Shown here: positions 13,878-24,110 of the stretch, in pieces
How positions within the stretch are numbered: the first letter of the stretch is position 1
Layout of the letters: the number at the start of each line of letters is the position of its first letter
NCBI RefSeq assembly: GCF_001522545.3
Contig: NC_031773.1
Span: 18,362,302-18,426,301, forward strand
Direction: 5' to 3'
Origin: Parus major
Lineage: Eukaryota > Chordata > Aves > Passeriformes > Paridae
Length of the DNA stretch: 64,000 nt
The notes under the pieces: generated by a model
Databases searched by the model: none
What the model saw: the letters and a program-made list of their open reading frames with translations, nothing else
What the model was told of the DNA's origin: nothing
Position numbers and translations under genes: made by a program

Positions 13878-13983
13878 GTATTATTATATTATATATAATA
13901 TATTATATTATATATATATATATATATATGTATATATAATAACATATATTATATATATTATATATATATTATTATTATTATTG
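13878..13983. repeat. (TA)n / (TAT)n microsatellite
   Basis: About 105 bases made almost only of alternating T and A, grading into tat and tta triplets at both ends, with single g and c interruptions. The stretch is self-complementary and can form hairpins; its assembled length may be unreliable. Confidence 0.95.
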
Positions 13984-16900
13984 TATTTCAGTCATTCATT
14001 TTCTTGATAAATCAAGCTCTTCCAAGGACTTATGCACAGTTTAATCACATCTGTCACTATCTCTGAGACACAACAGGCCTTGATTTGGGCTTCATATTTC
14101 TGAACAGTGACCTGAGAGCAAGTGAACAGTTCACGAGGCAATTTTAGCACTTAGTCACATGTGGACACCTTCTTCATCTCAGTCCCTAATATATTTTGTT
14201 GCAGTCCTTCTTCACAGATGCCTCTGTATATGTCATACGAGGACAAAACTGATTAGTCCAAAGATATTGTACATTTGAATTTAATACAAATGCATGCAGC
14301 TGGCAAGGAATTTTCAGTTCTTTCTATAAGTAGCTTGATCACATGCATCTGCAAGAATGTCAGTTCCTCCCCAGTGAACTGAAGAAAGTAGTTTCATAGC
14401 TCAGTAAAATATATTAGTGTGCATTCAAAGAGGAAAGAGCATTTAAGAAAAAAATTAAGAGCCACAAGGACCACTGGTATGAAATCTGTGGTTTCTTTTT
14501 TCTCCTTTTGAAAGTCACCCCTTATAGTTCATAATTATCTTGTTCCTTAAAACAAGGACCTGCAATCAATGCGATTTTATTTTTTCCCAAAGATAGTGCC
14601 TTCATTTCTAAGGATGGTTATATTATGTATTTATATTGGGAGAATGAGTTTAATTTGGGGAATTATTTTTTTTAAACACACATTTAATGCAAATGATGAA
14701 ATAACAGAATTATTATATATGGTGTTAAGAAAAAGAATTTACTGGAAAGTATTTATACATTTTTTTCTCACAATTACATAATTCTTAAACTAACCCTGTT
14801 GCCTACATCTTCACATTTTCAAGGGGTGTGAATTTGACAGATCAGATGTCAGTTCAGAAAAAGTACACTAGAACTTGCAAAAGGTTGGATGCCATTCTGG
14901 CTACACTGATTAAAGACTGACACATATTTGGAACATGCTAGTTTAAGACTGAACATGACAACAAAGGAAAGTATGAAGACGTGGAGGTTGTGATTGATGG
15001 GTGGTACATTATTCTAAATTCATACTTAAACTGGGAGCTGACATAGTTAAGCAAAAAAGAAAAGTTGTATTCTGTCTGATATGCTGCCCTTCACAATAGA
15101 ATACACAGGAGGTTCAGAGAAAAATACTGTGCTGTTTATAGCAGACACATAAAATATCACCTTAACTCTTTCCAAATATCTCCTTTATAACACAAACTGA
15201 AATGCCATCTTGATTTTTATAGCTGATTGTGTGTGACCATCTACCCTGTCAGACCCAACCTTATGAATGTTACTACTTGAGCGACCATCTCTATCTCTCT
15301 AACCTCTAACAGTTACCCACTCATCAGACACCCCTGTATTTCAAGGTGAAGGATGCCAAACACCAGAATCTTCCTTCTCTGCTCTTATATGCATACTCCT
15401 TTCACTTTACCCCAGTGTCTCTAAATTCCCTACTAGCAATGTCTGTTTACCTTTATCTTCTAACATCCTTTGCCCCTATCCTCTTTCTTTCTGTATCACG
15501 TATTTTTAATTTTAATTTTTAATTTAATTTTCTCCAGTGTGCTTACACATCAGCAGCAGGCTGCCAGACCCATGTCTGTCAAGCAGCTTCTGATGCAAGG
15601 TTTGGGGTGAGATGGGAGGACTCTGTGCTGGGAAGGAGACTTCACATATAAGTGACCAACTGGGCAAACTGGCCACCTTTCCACATATTTTTCTTTGCAT
15701 CTTCAGATCCTTTCCTCATGGCCATGATTTTTTTGGTGGTCTACAGTTGTGCAACACTTCTCTTGGATATCTATCTGTTATGCGCAAGTGCCTCGTAGGT
15801 GAGACCCACACTGAGTATCAGCAGTTGGCCATGTCTCATATGAAAAAATCAGTATGAATTTCATTATAAGCATCTATGTAAGTCTGTAATTTCTCTCTTT
15901 CACATCCTCACTCAGAGAAACTATAAACACCTCCAGGCCCCTAGAATATTTCTATCTGCATCTTCCTGTGACATTTTAAGTTATGCACTATATCCAGTGC
16001 CAGTGCCAGTTTCTAAAACAGACTAGGTTTCCCTAAAACAGTCTAAGGTCTCTTATTCAAGTCTTAAAAATAAGAACCCAGGGCTTTAACTTAGAGACTT
16101 TGCTAGGAATCATAATTCCTATATCCTGTTTCTCATCTGAAAAATGCATTCATTATTTCATATTTTGAGACACAAAATTAGTATTAGAAGCAGGAATCAG
16201 TTTTGAATATTAAAACCCAAGTTATGGACTCCAAAATCAGTAGTTTTCAATTGTAAAAATTTTATAATCCTTTCTCTTGTTAAACAGTCTGTTTCATCAT
16301 TTCATTATCAATCCTCTTTCCAGTTTAATATTCCTAAAACTTGAAAAGAAAGGAAATATATCTGCTTTAGCCTGCCTGTGTAAATGTTAATCATAATAAG
16401 TAAATAATAATCATAATAAGTAAAGTTTTCTATGTCTTTTTTTACTGGTACATCACAACAGTGCTAAGGATACATATTTTCAATGGAAATACAGAGCATT
16501 AAAATTACAGAACAGTACATTCTTATTGCAATGCAAGAAACGTGAAAGACCCAAACACATACAAGACAGAAAATGTGATAGACAATTTACCTGTTTTGGT
16601 AAGATCTGTTTTAATATTCCACTACTATTATTATCCAGGGTAGAAATTTTATGACAGGAATGAAAGCACAACTATTAAGATTCATTCACATTTCAATGAA
16701 GTGCAATGTAGATGCCTTCACTATTACATGTGATTGTTTGAATATCACCCTAAGTCCTAAAACAGTTTTGGTAAGAATTAGGAAGCCAACTATTTCTCTG
16801 ATGAGTACGCGTCACAGAATTAAAGAAACCTGCAAAGTTAAGCCACTAACAAAAATTTAGCTCTTCGTCCTCCTTAACAATGTATTTCCTCCTCTTCTTG

Positions 16901-17059
16901 CACATGTACTATTATCCATGTGTCACTGAGCCCCACAATCCAGCTGTGAGCTAACTTCTTTATTGTTTTGCATTATTATTAGTTTTGAGCTAGATTAACA
17001 GTTTGGTTCAACTAATCATAAGCTGCCAAAAGGCAATTCCAGTACAAAGGTGGAGGTGA
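13984..17059. other. Unique AT-rich non-coding sequence
   Basis: No gene recognised. It includes a (ttttaa)n-like tract at about 15506-15532 and a 20-base tandem duplication (aatcataataagtaaa core) at 16389-16425. An 81-codon plus-strand open frame at 15612-15857 has no recognisable similarity. Confidence 0.6.
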
Positions 17060-17375
17060 GGTAAAAATATGTTGTCAAGGATGCAGAGGAGGGTCCTGTC
17101 ACCCCTTTGCCAGATTCATGACCTGAGTACATGAACTATACTCATGACACAGCAGGTTAACCACAGGCACACACAGGGTGCTTCTTGTGTCTGTATGCAC
17201 CGGGTATTAACCCTTTCATACAAGACCGTGTATAACAGATAAACCTTTTGAGAAGCCACCAAGGGTACAGGTTTCAAAGTCAGAAAGGAAATTCCTCAGA
17301 GCAGCATTCTGCCTGCAAATAAACTGTTGTAAAACCCCTTCTGCTTTTGGAAGCTGAGCTCTTTCCTGCAGTTCA
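17060..17375 (+). other. Possible solo-LTR-like segment
   Basis: This stretch is somewhat richer in GC than its surroundings and carries an AATAAA signal near 17320, followed by a T/C-rich tail ending about tttcctgca, which resembles the R-U5 end of an avian endogenous retrovirus LTR. A tg start near 17071 would give a roughly 300-base element. No matching 5- or 6-base target-site duplication could be found and the family is not recognised, so this is only a suspicion. Confidence 0.2.
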
Positions 17376-17581
17376 ATCATGGAATGCTGAGTATGCCAGT
17401 CCCAACATCAAAAAAGGAAAGTTGAAACTCCAAGTCTAAGACTATATTTTAAGCACTGGAAAATGAAAGGATTTCCTCTGTTTGCAAATTCTTTCTTTAA
17501 GAACGGGACATCATCACAGCAGCTCTTTAGCTCTATAACATATACTACTATTGTGGTTCCTATCTATTCTCTACCAATCAT

Positions 17582-18600
17582 CTCACAGAATCACAGAATC
17601 AATTAGGTTGGAAAAGAACTTTGAGATCAAGTACTACCTGTGACCTAATACCTTCTTGTCAACCAGACCATAGCTCTGAGTAGCACATCAGTCTTTTCTT
17701 AATCACTTCTAGGGATGGTGACTCCACCAGCTACCTGGGCAGCCTATTCCAATGCTGAATAACCCCCTTTGTGAAAAACATCTTCCTAATGTCCACCCTA
17801 AACCTCCCTGTGTGGAGCTTAAGACTGTCCTCTTGTCTAGTCACTGATTGCCTGGGAGACCAATGCTTATCTGGCTATCCCCTCCTTTCAGGCAGTTGTA
17901 GAGAGTGATAAGGTCTCCCCTGAGCCTCCTTTTCTCCAGGCTAAACACCCCCAGTTCTCTCAACCGCTCCTCATCAGACTTGTACTCCAGACTTGTCACC
18001 AGCCTTGTTGCCTTTCTCTGGACATGCTCCAGCATCTTAACATCCTTCCTAAATTGTGGGCCCCAGAACTGAACACAGTACTCAAGATGCTGCCTTACCA
18101 GTGCTGAGTATAAGGGAATAAGCCCTTCCCTGGTCCTGCTGGCCACACTATTCCTGATATGGGCCAGGATGCTCACACTGACTCATATTCAGCTTCTGTC
18201 AGCTGGCACCCTCAGGTCTCTCTCTGGTTACCAGCCAGTTACTCTGTCCCCAGCCCTGCAGGGGACTGTTGCAGCCAAAGTGCAGGACCCAGGACTTGGT
18301 CCTGTTAAACCTCATATTATTTGATTTGGCCATCAGTCCAGCCTGTCCAGATCCCTCTGCTGAGCCCTTCGACTCTCCAGCAGATCAACACTCTGCCCTA
18401 GCTTGGCGTTGCGCAAATTTGCTAATGGTAGACTCAATCCCCTCATCCAGATCATTGATAAAGATATTAAACAGGACTGGGCACTACACAGATTCCTGGG
18501 GAACACTACTAATGACTGGTCACCAACTGGATGCAGCACCATTTACCACCACTCCCTGGACCCAGCTGTCCAGCAAGTTCTTAACTCAGCAGCTACAATT
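17582..18600 (-). mobile_element. CR1 LINE, 5'-truncated (minus strand)
   Basis: Read on the minus strand this is the last kilobase of a CR1 non-LTR retrotransposon. It starts inside the reverse transcriptase just before the PQG motif (about 18488-18505), passes the place of the FADD motif (18403-18420), continues through the C-terminal part of ORF2 (17841-18176) and ends in the 3' UTR with the typical tail of repeated attctgtga units at 17582-17600. A full element is about 4.5 kb, so most of the 5' part is missing, as is usual for CR1. The FADD region is two bases short compared with the usual codons, which destroys the motif and the frame, and the PQG glycine codon is changed. The copy is therefore dead. 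Confidence 0.93.
17841..18176 (-). pseudogene. CR1 ORF2 C-terminal fragment
   Basis: An open frame of 111 codons corresponding to the part of CR1 ORF2 after the reverse transcriptase core. Recognisable CR1 blocks are [19 protein letters not shown] near residues 9-27, [12 protein letters not shown] near 31-42, then RVQRKAT-like and [20 protein letters not shown] near 69-88. It is the best-kept coding piece in the window, but the upstream frame is broken at the catalytic motif, so it cannot give a working enzyme. The ATG is only the first methionine left in the frame, not a true start. Confidence 0.88.
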
Positions 18601-19013
18601 TAAGTAAAATCCCTGTATGTAAGACAAAGACTTTTGCAACACTTTTTTTAGTCATCTCTTCAATCTAATTCTTCCAATATGTTTTTTCATTCTGTAAGTG
18701 ACATTTACTGCAATTCTTCATAAACCCCTGAGAATTGGATTCCTTGCTCCTAGAATCAAATAAAAAATGTACACAGCCTGTCAGCAGGTCACATGTATCC
18801 TGCCAACCTACATCTAATAGATTTTTCACTTTTCATCAGTGGATTTCAAGACAGTATGTAGTCTGCCAAATTTACTAAAAAGCTTGCTACAGTATCGCAC
18901 TTTCAAAATGTGCAATCTGTCAAAGCCATAGCTCAAAATGTCTGCTACAATGAGAGTCTTTGAAAAATCTGCTACGGTGTTGGCATTCATTCAGAAAATA
19001 ATGAGTACATCAA

Positions 19014-19078
19014 CAGAGAGGGAGGAGAAAAGAAAAAAGTTGTTGGGGGAGGAGAAAGAAGTGGAGAGAAAAGAAGAT
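19014..19078. repeat. Polypurine (GA-rich) tract
   Basis: About 65 bases almost entirely A and G on the plus strand, interrupted by gttgtt. It includes gggggagg and gagagaaaag segments. Such asymmetry is common in vertebrate introns; no mirror symmetry good enough to argue for triplex DNA was seen. Confidence 0.8.
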
Positions 19079-19878
19079 TAATCCTAAATGTAATTATCTG
19101 TATCCTGAAGAAACTACAGGAATTCTTTTTGCAAGTGCAATCCAGTTTCACACAAATTCCTCCAAGATGACAGCACATTAATTGGCAAATAGTCTAAATG
19201 CTGCATTTAATAACATTGATGAAAAGATAATTTATCATAGATAAATTGACCACAACTGTTCATAGCAAACCTCAATATTGATTTAAACACTGAAAACAAA
19301 ATTAGCAAACAGTGGAAGACAGAAAAATTGCATGCATTTTTACTGAATATTATATATATGGAGAGTATCATAAAAGACAGGATGGGGAGAGTAGGGATGC
19401 TTCATTTATTAACTGAAATATGAAGAAAACTGAAGCAATTTCAGGAGACTTGCAAATAAAGGCAAATTTCTGTTTCAAAAGAGATAATAACACTAGCATC
19501 AAAATAGTCAAGGACTGTGAAATACAGTTCTGAGAACCCTTCCTGTCTGCTTTCCTTCAACCTGCATTTTAGAAAATTCACTTTTGCATTCAAACATTAA
19601 AAAGGGCAAAAAGGAAATGACCTTTTAGAAAACAATAAAATATTTGCCTATTAAAAAGCAAGTTCTTATATACCCTCTTGAACAACTGACAACACAGGCA
19701 AGTGTTCCTGAACGTAATGCCAAGCTAGTGAAAGGACTGCAGCAGAATTTTGGATTCAAAGAACTACAGAAGAGCTTTTTGACTCCATGCCATGTATCTC
19801 TGAAAACAGGAGGTTACAGAAAGTTCCTTGGATGTAGGAAACCAATGCATCCTTAACACCACAGCATTAACATGTCCA

Positions 19879-19957
19879 GAAAAAAAAAAAAAAAAAAAAC
19901 CAAAAACCAAAAAAACAAGCCTCCACGCTCCCCTCCAGGAAAAAAAAAAAGAAAATA
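19879..19957 (+). repeat. A-rich low-complexity tract
   Basis: A run of about 20 A is followed by ccaaaaacc-type sequence, a short C-rich interruption and a second run of 11 A. The double A run could be the decayed tail of a retroposed sequence, but no source transcript is recognised upstream. Confidence 0.85.
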
Positions 19958-20776
19958 AACTCTCCAGAGTGAACAAAGTGTGCAAAGTTTGCTACAACCA
20001 AGAAGGCAAGAAGGCTACTGAGCTGATTAAAATCAGTCACACAAGCTTACAATGGTCAGGAGAAAACTGGAATAAACAGGGCTTGTGGAATGTCTTAAAT
20101 TTCCAATTTTAGTTTTCTCTATTAAAAATTAAAATACAAATTTTATAATAAAATATGGATTTTTTGTTAATTTTAAGAGCCTTAGATTTTACTTGGGAAT
20201 CTCATTGAACATCTCACCTAGGATATACCAAACCAACTCCTGTAAAAGATCTTTACTGAATTCATTATTACATTGGAATTGTACCTAATTTGATGAATAA
20301 AAGCACTTCAGTTAATTTTTCATGTAAAAAACCACGAATTATTGAATCTTTGAGATTATGATTTTACATTTAATTGTTATGTCCCTAAAAGCACAACAAA
20401 GTGTCCCAGTTAACTTTGGCAATGGCAGAATTCTTAGTTATCTTTAAGAGACAAAATTCAGAAATATCTTACTATTTCATAAAAAAATATTTCATAGAAT
20501 TTAAATTATTATGGGCTTTAACATCTAATATTTTGAAGCATAATTCTTTAATCTCTATTTTTCTCCCTCTTGCTTCCATACAAATATCTTGAACAGAAAT
20601 GTCACATCCATAGCTTTTGTTTTCATTAGCAAACCCTATACGGAAAAGACCAGTAGAGATACTGAAGTTGCTTGAGTGCTTCATAATTTAGCACTATGAC
20701 CACAAACCAAGACTCTGTTCTATGGGTTTAAAGATAGTGATTTCTTTCCAAATATAAGTATGGTAACCTAAAGTAG

Positions 20777-20914
20777 ATCATAGATTATTCTGAGTTGGAA
20801 GGGACCCACAAGCATCATCAAGTTCAACTCTGAAGTGAATGGCCCATATGTGGATTGAACCTACACCCTCAGTGTTGTTAGCACCATGCTTTAAGGAGCA
20901 GAGCTAATCTTGGG
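20777..20914 (-). mobile_element. tRNA-Ile-derived SINE (TguSINE1-like)
   Basis: On the minus strand the first 70 or so bases resemble a tRNA-Ile gene: ttagctc near the A box, agcatggtgctaacaac around the anticodon arm, and a clean B box ggttcaatcc (plus-strand 20852-20861) followed by the acceptor-side atgggcca. This runs into a CR1-type 3' end reading gtgggtcccttccaactcag and ending in a decayed attctatga tail. A tRNA-Ile head fused to a CR1-like tail is the structure of TguSINE1, known from passerine birds and thought to be mobilised by CR1. The A box is degraded (tagctctgctcc), so this is an old, probably silent copy. Confidence 0.88.
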
Positions 20915-23694
20915 ATCAAATAAATAAACTAGAGAGTTTATTCTATAGACTATTAAACAAATGCAATCAGAATACATTAAAAAAATGTATCATTTTAACG
21001 CTGTCAGTACCACAGAACAACCTTCCCTTAAGGCTCATACAAACACTCTTAGTTTCCAGTAGAGGTGGTCTACAAGGTCCATTTTTCCCACCTTTCGCCT
21101 GCATAGCAGCTATAAAGCATGTGGCTTTCAGTACTTTCATATACATGGCAGTTTTGTCTTGGCAAACTTAGAAATCACACTTGAATGTTTATTGGTTTTG
21201 CCCTGTGGGATATTCAGAAGGCAGATTAGAATCTTGTTAAATTGTGCTCTCAGCATAGGTATTTCAAAACTATTTAATAGGAAGAGAGCAAGAAAGAAAG
21301 ATCACTCATCAGTTTAGTGAGATTTAAAATTGCATTCCTCTTCCTCTATAGACCATTAAAAACAGTAGCTTTGGTGATCAAACTGTCTTCTGCTCCCATG
21401 TTTATATTTTGTTTTTGTCAAAGTTTTTTCATGATTGCCTCCTGCAGCACAACATAGGTGGAGACTCTGGATTTCAATTAAGATACTGTAGTCTCAAATG
21501 TTCCTCCTGCAAGTGTCAAAAAGGTACAATAGTTCACAAATGAGTTAAAAATGCAAAGGCTCAAGCACCTACTGCATGTGAAAAATTGTCAGCAGTTTTT
21601 GCTGACTTCACTGTCATGAGTATTCACAAGGCTGCAAATAGGCTCAGCAGTTGGAACTTTATATGTGCACATAACTGTTTTAAGTGTGACCAGAACAGAG
21701 CTTTCAAAAGGAATTTCCTAATCATTCCCATTCATAAATCAAACCCCACTTTGAGTCACAGAACAGAGCAGTCTCTAGGTGTCTGAACTCCACTTCCACA
21801 TAAAATATTTTGCCTGGAATGTTGAGATGTCATAAGCTTCCATATTGATGTGATCAACTATGCTCCATCACAACCTTTCCCACTCTTAAATGGTTTGTTA
21901 TCACTTGAGTTTTTCTACCTGTCTAAAGAGAGACTTCTCAATACACTACAGGGTGGCCAACATGCAAGTAGATGTTTTTTTGGAAAATAACCTCTCCAGG
22001 CTTTATCTATAGAACTCTGAGAATCAACTCTTTTGTATGGATGATGAAAAAAATCATGGAAAGAGAAACATACAATTAAAACAATCAAAAACTGAGTAAA
22101 ACAGGCTTAGGGCTTTGAGGCAAAAAGCCTCAAGGAATTCTGGGCTTGCCAGAAGACTGCAGGCTATATTTGTTCCTTTTCTTTATCCCTGGAGAAGAAT
22201 ATCATTCAAATCAGCTTTTGATGATGCATAACATTATGGGAGAAAAATATACACTTTAAGATTACAAAATCATCTCTCTAAAGTGCTCTTTTGTTTCACA
22301 GGCTAACTTTCTCCTAGTTTTAGTAGAACTATTTGGTTGCATACTCTGGAAACAGAGAAATGTAGCTGAGCTGGCCCAGTTCCATAATCAGGAGTTAACA
22401 GAAGTGGGATTGTTTCTGGGTCCAGAACTGGGAGGGACAGAAGTGCTTTTGTTTTCTTTCAGTGGAATCCTGCAGAAAAGTTAAATAACAGAGAACCCAA
22501 CAGAGAAATGATAATTCTACATAGGCTACAACCTGTACAATGCACAAAGGTATACATAAATAACATGGAAATTATTAACACTCTCCAGTTTTAGGCTGCT
22601 AATTTAATGAACTACTCTCAGAGGCATCAGAAAGAGAAAGCTCACACATGCACATACACAAAATTAATGTTATCATATGCATTAGTCTCAATTGATAACT
22701 GTATCATTATTAAATAGATATTTCACTAGTATATTTAGCTATATTTCACAAGTGCAAGTACCCTGAAAGCATCTTTGAAACAGAGCTTCTGAAACTCATA
22801 GAGCAACTAAAAAAGCATGTTTTGCCTAACTGACTGATGCCTACAAGCAGACTTTGAAGTAAAATTTTATTTTCAGTATAAACATTTTGTCAACTGCTTC
22901 CTTTCTCACTTATGTACACAGTCATGAAGTTCATGATGTATTGGCCCATACTGAAACACACATATATCTCACAAGCCACATGGCCTGTATATTCCCCTTT
23001 ATATCTGCTCATGGTCCATTTCACTTACTACACTTATGACACAAGTATTCATGCAGTGGTTCCATCAAGTACTCTTGCACCCCTGTTCACATCCAGGGCT
23101 CAGCACCAGCAGTCACAGCAAGCACCCTCTCACAGTGAGGAACCAGGTGGCAGCTCCCAGCCCTACTTCCCTAGGGCCAATCCCACAGGACAGGAAGCAG
23201 CACCTCTCCCCAGTTCCCAACAAACACTACAAGCAACAACCTCCTTCCCAACCTACGAACCTAACTTCTAGCACTACCAGCTGGATTTACAATATTTTCC
23301 CTTCAGGGGACTTTTAGCATTAGATGTGCCAAAAATTTCATTAAAACGCAACATTGACTTAACAACTCAAGTCTCTGGCGGTTTTCCCCAGGAAAAACTG
23401 GCAGGATCAATTCCAGGCTGTTCGTCCCATTACACAACACCACACTGCTTCCTACACACACCACTGAGTCATAAGGATTCCTTAAACTTACATTACTCTT
23501 CCTACTCAAACAAGATGTAGGTTTTAACGTCTGGTAATAATACAGCAGTATTTTGATGATTCAGAGTATGGTGGCTGACTCACAACTCATATTGTGCTAT
23601 TGAATTTAATACATATTGCCACAGAAGACAAAAGTCTTATGAATGTGAGGTTTGGCTTGGAAGAAAAGGTCTTTTGGGAAATGTTTCAGTTAAG
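20915..23694. other. Unique non-coding sequence
   Basis: No gene recognised. The longest open frame is 119 codons on the plus strand at 22912-23271, rich in Ser, Gln, Pro and Thr in its second half, with no similarity I recognise and an overlapping open frame in another register. I take both as chance frames in a locally C-rich stretch. Confidence 0.55.
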
Positions 23695-23745
23695 GATTTT
23701 TTTTATGTTCTGGTTTGGGTTTTTTAAGTTTTTTTTTTAATTAAT
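23695..23745. repeat. T-rich low-complexity tract
   Basis: Runs of 8 to 10 T are separated by atgttctggtttggg and aag. An AATAAA signal follows on the plus strand near 23754, but no transcript end can be inferred from that alone. Confidence 0.8.
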
Positions 23746-23759
23746 ATGGTTTTAATAAA

Positions 23760-24110
23760 CATTCCCATTACCCAAGTACCACAAAGGCTGGTGGGTCCCA
23801 CAGGGTCAGACACTTGGGGTGGAGAGAGCTCCCTAGGAGAAGCATCTGGGCAGGGCCTGTCAGCCAGTGCATGTTCCACCCTAGCCAGGAGCTGGGCAGC
23901 AGGAACACCCCCAGCCCCTGGGCATCAGGCAGCTCTCTGGGAATGCAGAGCTGTGGGTGGGCCCTGCTCAGGAGGGCAAGGCTGTGGGGAGCTGGAGACC
24001 AGTGCTGCTCCAGTGTCACTGGGATGGGAATGATAGTCCCAGGGGGGCTGGAATGTGTCCTGGGCCATGGCAGGGTGGTGCATTATAGAACTACTCACAG
24101 GAGGGAAAAG
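23760..24110. other. GC-rich, CpG-poor block of unknown nature
   Basis: About 350 bases clearly richer in G and C than the surrounding 20 kb, with many cagg, ctgg and ccagc words but hardly any CpG. Because GC-rich sequence has few stop codons, open frames of 66-116 codons occur in several registers on both strands, which argues that none is real. It could be an unrecognised repeat such as an LTR, an old methylated promoter that has lost its CpGs, or an exon of a non-coding RNA. I cannot choose between these. Confidence 0.5.

Larger units (their letters stand above)
18601..20776. other. Unique non-coding sequence with purine and A-rich tracts
   Basis: No gene recognised. It contains the purine-rich tract 19014-19078 and the A-rich tract 19879-19957, both listed separately. 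Open frames of 60-94 codons across the A-rich tract are lysine-rich artefacts of the poly-A. Confidence 0.6.

Noticed and set aside
13878..13983. Replication origin or matrix-attachment element
   Set aside because: A TA microsatellite alone gives no specific support for either.
19828..20112. Lysine-rich plus-strand frame of 94 codons
   Set aside because: The lysines come from two poly-A runs; no nuclear-protein motif is otherwise visible.
20845..20914. Genuine tRNA-Ile gene on the minus strand
   Set aside because: The B box is good but the A box and stems are degraded, and the tRNA part continues without a terminator into a CR1-type 3' end, which is SINE structure.
22912..23317. Overlapping plus-strand frames of 119 and 93 codons
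   Set aside because: Two registers are open at once, composition is low-complexity (Ser, Gln, Pro, Thr) and nothing is recognised; typical of chance frames.
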